Shown here: positions 55,152 to 57,831 of the stretch, piece by piece
How positions within the stretch are numbered: position 1 is the first letter of the stretch
How the letters are laid out: each line of letters starts with the position of its first letter
Source: Chloroflexota bacterium
Lineage (GTDB): Bacteria; Chloroflexota; UBA11872
Direction: 5' to 3'
DNA: 57,831 nt
Assembly: GCA_022820025.1 (NCBI GenBank)
Contig: JAJEGF010000079.1
Location: 1 to 57,831 of the forward strand
Position numbers and translations under genes: made by a program
Notes under the pieces: generated by a model
What the model saw: the letters and a program-made list of their open reading frames with translations, nothing else
The model's database searches: none
What the model was told of the DNA's origin: nothing

Positions 55152-55775
55152 GTGATTGAGTTCCATCGCGACGGCAAGCCCATGTTCCACGCCGAGTCGT
55201 TGCGCCAGTGGCGCGGCTGGCTGCATGCCAACCACGACGCCTCCAGCGGCGTCTGGCTGGTGGTTTGGAAGAATCACACGGGCAAGCCGGCGCTGGCTTA
55301 CCCCGATACCGTTGACGAAGCCCTGGCCTACGGCTGGATCGACTCGCGCACGAATCGGCTGGACGACGAACGCGCCATGCGCTGGTTCTGCCCGCGCAAT
55401 CCCACCAGCCCCTGGTCCCGCATCAATAGGGCCAAGATCGTTCGGCTGACCGAAGCCGGGCGTCTCACCCCTGCTGGCCAGGCCGTGGTCGATGCCGCCA
55501 GGGCCAACGGCGCCTGGACGGTCTCCGACGAGATTGAAGACCTCGTGGTTCCCGCCGACCTGGCCGAGGCCCTGCAATCAAGCCCGTCCGCGGAGACCAA
55601 TTTCTCGCGCTTCTCGGCCTCGGCCAAGAAGAACATCCTGTGGTGGATCAAGTCCGCCAAAACCGCGCCCACGCGCGCCCGGCGTATCGCCGCCACCGTT
55701 GAACGTGCCGCCGACAACCGCATGGCCAACCACCCCAAAGGCCGCGACCGCGGACCGCGAAGCAGGCCGGCCTGA
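55152..55775 (+). CDS. YdeI/OmpD-associated family protein
   Basis: 207 residues. DGKPMFHAESLRQWRGWL, SSGVWLVVWKNHTGKP, TVDEALAYGWIDS and SPWSRINRAKIVRL are typical of the YdeI family, including the C-terminal helix and a basic tail. The biochemical role of the family is not settled; some members are reported as bacteriocin-protection or OmpD-associated. A GTG start 29 nt after ispG suggests co-transcription. Likely cytoplasmic, no signal peptide. Confidence 0.85.
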   Translation: MIEFHRDGKPMFHAESLRQWRGWLHANHDASSGVWLVVWKNHTGKPALAYPDTVDEALAYGWIDSRTNRLDDERAMRWFCPRNPTSPWSRINRAKIVRLTEAGRLTPAGQAVVDAARANGAWTVSDEIEDLVVPADLAEALQSSPSAETNFSRFSASAKKNILWWIKSAKTAPTRARRIAATVERAADNRMANHPKGRDRGPRSRPA

Positions 55776-55841
55776 GCCGCCCATCGTGAGTCCACGGGTA
55801 ACCAATCGACAGCACTTGAGGAAAGGATCTCTCCACTAACG

Positions 55842-56873
55842 ATGCTCGCCATTCGCAAAGCGCGCCCCGAACGCGGCGTCGAAGTCGCCGAAGTCGCGCA
55901 ACCAAACCCCGAGCCTGACGAACTCCTGCTCCGGGTGCGCCGCGCCGGCATCTGCGGTTCCGACCGCCACCTCTACGCCTGGGACTCCTGGGCCGAGCTC
56001 AACTTCCCCACGCCCTTCACCCTCGGACACGAAATCGTTGGCGAAGTCGTGTCGGTGGGCGCCGGCGCGCGAGGCTTTGCTGCAGGCGAAGTCGTTGCCG
56101 TCGAAAGCCACATCTACTGCGGCGTCTGCCGTACCTGCCGCACCGGCAACGCCCACGTCTGCGAAAACCTGCGCATCCTCGGCATCGATGTGGACGGCGG
56201 ATTTGCCGAGCACGTCGCGGTTCCAGCGCGCGTCGCTTGGAGAGTGCGGCCCGAGATTCCCATCGAACGAGCCGTCCTGTTCGAGCCGCTCGGTAACGCC
56301 GTTCACGCCGCCATGCGATTCGACCTGTCAGGCCAACCCATTGCCGTATACGGCTGCGGTCCCATGGGACTGATGTCCATTGCCGTCGCCCATTCGGTGG
56401 GCGCCTATCCGATCGTCGCCAGCGACATTTCCCCCTATCGACGCGGGTTGGCCGAGACCATGGGCGCCCACGTCGCCCTTGATGCCGCGTCGAAGACGTT
56501 CGAGGCAGATCTCCTGAACGCTTTGGGCACTCGTCCGACCGTCAGCCTCGAAATGTCCGGCCACCCCGACGCCTTCCGGCAGGCCCTACGCCTCTCGGCC
56601 AATGCCGGCAAGGTGGTGCTGCTGGGCATCCCGCCTACCCCCGTGACCATTGACTTGGCCGACGACCTGCTATTCAAGGGCCTCGAGGTCTACGGCGTCA
56701 CCGGCCGCCTCATCTGGGATACCTGGTATCGCACCGAGGCCTTCCTCATCCGGCACGGCGACGCCCTGGACCCTATGCTCACCCACACCTTCCCGCTGGC
56801 CGACTTCGAAAACGCCATGGACACGATCCACACTGGCCAGTGCGGCAAAGTCCTGCTGGAGATGGATGCGTAG
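55842..56873 (+). CDS. Zinc-dependent alcohol dehydrogenase (threonine dehydrogenase-like)
   Basis: 343 residues, a medium-chain dehydrogenase. The catalytic zinc site uses Cys in AGICGSDRHLY, His in GHEIVGEV; the structural zinc site is the four-Cys CGVCRTCRTGNAHVCEN. YGCGPMGLMS is the NAD(P) loop. The Asp after the next strand (ASDIS) suggests NAD preference. Closest by layout to threonine and sorbitol-type dehydrogenases. It starts 66 nt after the YdeI-like gene and is followed 63 nt later by a sugar isomerase, so a polyol/sugar catabolic pair is plausible. Confidence 0.88.
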   Translation: MLAIRKARPERGVEVAEVAQPNPEPDELLLRVRRAGICGSDRHLYAWDSWAELNFPTPFTLGHEIVGEVVSVGAGARGFAAGEVVAVESHIYCGVCRTCRTGNAHVCENLRILGIDVDGGFAEHVAVPARVAWRVRPEIPIERAVLFEPLGNAVHAAMRFDLSGQPIAVYGCGPMGLMSIAVAHSVGAYPIVASDISPYRRGLAETMGAHVALDAASKTFEADLLNALGTRPTVSLEMSGHPDAFRQALRLSANAGKVVLLGIPPTPVTIDLADDLLFKGLEVYGVTGRLIWDTWYRTEAFLIRHGDALDPMLTHTFPLADFENAMDTIHTGQCGKVLLEMDA

Positions 56874-56936
56874 GCTGAAGGCCGTCAACGACCCACAGCC
56901 GTCCGTTGCACCGCCGCACGCGGTCAGGAGTTTGAG

Positions 56937-57746
56937 ATGAAGCTGGCCCTATCCGGACGAGTCGTCGAGGCCCCGCACGAAAAAACCCGGGCGCTGATCG
57001 ACCTGCCCGACCTCGCCGAAGCCGCCGCCCGCATCGGCTACGGCGCCCTCGAGGTCCGCAACTCCCAGCTCGACGTCGGCGCAACCGCCGCTCGCGTGAC
57101 CGAAATCCGCCAGGCCCTCGACGAAAACGGCCTCGCCGCCTGCTGCCTCGTCGCCGACTCCGCCACCGAGGGCCGCTTCAGCCCACGCTTCGACGAATAT
57201 CTGGACCTCGCCCTCCGCATCGGCGCCGAGCGCATCCGCCCCAGCATCGGCTCCATCGAGCAGATCCCGCAGGTACGCCAAGCCGCCGACAAGGCCGCCG
57301 CATTCGGCGTGGATCTCGTCCAGTTCACCCACCACGGCACCCCGTTCAACACCGTCGCCGGCTCCCTCGACATGCTGCGCCGCGTCAACCGCAGCAACGT
57401 GGGTCTCGTCTTCGAAGCCGCCAACCTATACATCGAAGGCCAGGACTACGGAATCGACGCGGTCCGCGCGCTCGCCCCCCACATCAAGCACGCCGAAGTC
57501 CAGAACATGCACCTGGTCGGACCGGACGAGGGCATCCCCATCACCGCCCAGGGCGGCTACGTTCAGTACGAGAACCGTCGCGTGGACGACCCGCGCGGCG
57601 TCGACATTCCGAGTGTGGTCGAGAGTCTCAAGGCCATTGGCTACGACGGCTGGCTGGTCATGCACAGCCCCAACTTCGACGGCCTCGACCCGCTCGCCTA
57701 CGCCGCCCAGGCTCACGACTACCTGCGCAGCCTGATCGACAGTTGA
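56937..57746 (+). CDS. Sugar phosphate isomerase/epimerase-like TIM barrel 2
   Basis: A 269-residue AP-endonuclease-2-fold protein. MKLALSGRVVEAP begins the barrel; LEVRNSQLDVGA, RIRPSIGSIEQ, VQFTHHGTPFN, LVFEAANLYIEG (Glu), IKHAEVQNMHLVG (His) and GWLVMHSPNFDGLD are the expected strand ends, although the last Glu of the metal site (usually VEHE) is MHSP here, so the metal site may be altered. AGGAG precedes the ATG. Downstream of the zinc alcohol dehydrogenase; a second member of this fold lies at 39.6 kb. Confidence 0.82.
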   Translation: MKLALSGRVVEAPHEKTRALIDLPDLAEAAARIGYGALEVRNSQLDVGATAARVTEIRQALDENGLAACCLVADSATEGRFSPRFDEYLDLALRIGAERIRPSIGSIEQIPQVRQAADKAAAFGVDLVQFTHHGTPFNTVAGSLDMLRRVNRSNVGLVFEAANLYIEGQDYGIDAVRALAPHIKHAEVQNMHLVGPDEGIPITAQGGYVQYENRRVDDPRGVDIPSVVESLKAIGYDGWLVMHSPNFDGLDPLAYAAQAHDYLRSLIDS

Positions 57747-57805
57747 CCCTCTACTGAGACCTTTGCATAACGTCTCTCATCGGCTAATGCGCGGCCCCTC
57801 TTGCT

Positions 57806-57826
57806 CCCTCTCCCCGTGGGAGAGGG
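57806..57826. terminator. Hairpin repeat at the window end
   Basis: A perfect 9-bp stem (CCCTCTCCC / GGGAGAGGG) with a CGT loop, 60 nt after the last stop, then TTGGG. This type of CTCTCCCCGTGGGAGAG element is dispersed in many genomes and can be both a terminator and an intergenic repeat. Cut by the window end. Confidence 0.5.
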
Positions 57827-57831
57827 TTGGG

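Overview
The window is a GC-rich chromosomal stretch, densely coded, with no rRNA, tRNA, CRISPR, transposase or phage gene that I can recognise. The gene set suggests a free-living or host-associated member of the Chloroflexota. The reasons are a short EF-Ts, the ribosomal/MEP operon layout, a SpoIID/LytB-domain protein in a non-sporulation context, and many Gfo/Idh/MocA, phytanoyl-CoA dioxygenase, SDR and sugar-isomerase genes. This lineage call is inference and was not tested by phylogeny.

Layout. 1-2.85 kb (minus): three tandem, nearly identical lipoprotein beta-propeller genes, the first cut by the window edge. 3.2-9.2 kb: a catabolic group with three Gfo/Idh/MocA oxidoreductases, a small Pro/Thr-rich lipoprotein, a sarcosine-oxidase-like FAD enzyme and an M19 dipeptidase. 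9.4-13.4 kb: clpB with a clear sigma70-type promoter and a terminator, then a phytanoyl-CoA dioxygenase-like gene. 13.4-17.4 kb (minus): pyrE, a D,D-carboxypeptidase, tatA and a SpoIID-domain protein. 17.6-23.9 kb: a two-gene ABC exporter and valS. 23.9-31.7 kb: YhaM-like nuclease, membrane protein, an orphan HyuB-type subunit, thpR, a degenerate DXS-like protein, an amidohydrolase, a corrinoid protein and rdgB. 31.8-38.4 kb: two coupled SDRs, rsmA-pth-mfd. 38.4-43.3 kb: an APH-type kinase, a TIM-barrel isomerase, topA. 43.5-50.7 kb: one compact operon rpsB-tsf-pyrH-frr-uppS-cdsA-dxr-rseP plus a 53-residue gene. 50.8-57.8 kb: a membrane-anchored molybdopterin oxidoreductase, a Met/Asp-rich secreted protein, ispG, a YdeI-like protein, a Zn-alcohol dehydrogenase and a second isomerase.

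How they work together. The 43-55 kb part joins translation (S2, EF-Ts, RRF), UMP synthesis, and isoprenoid and envelope lipid supply (Dxr, IspG, UppS, CdsA) with a site-2-type protease. The catabolic genes look like scattered sugar/polyol and amine oxidation functions. TatA, the Tat-like lipoprotein signals and the internal twin-arginine motif of the molybdo-enzyme point to real use of the Tat route, although tatC is not in the window.

I do not see a self-evident new multi-gene system. The best leads are the catalytically broken DXS homologue, the PA-like insertion in the site-2 protease, the mosaic triplicated lipoproteins, the Met/Asp-rich exported protein, and the five-helix molybdo-enzyme with an internal Tat-like motif. 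Many genes start with GTG/TTG or have no standard start at the expected place, so several starts are stated as choices.
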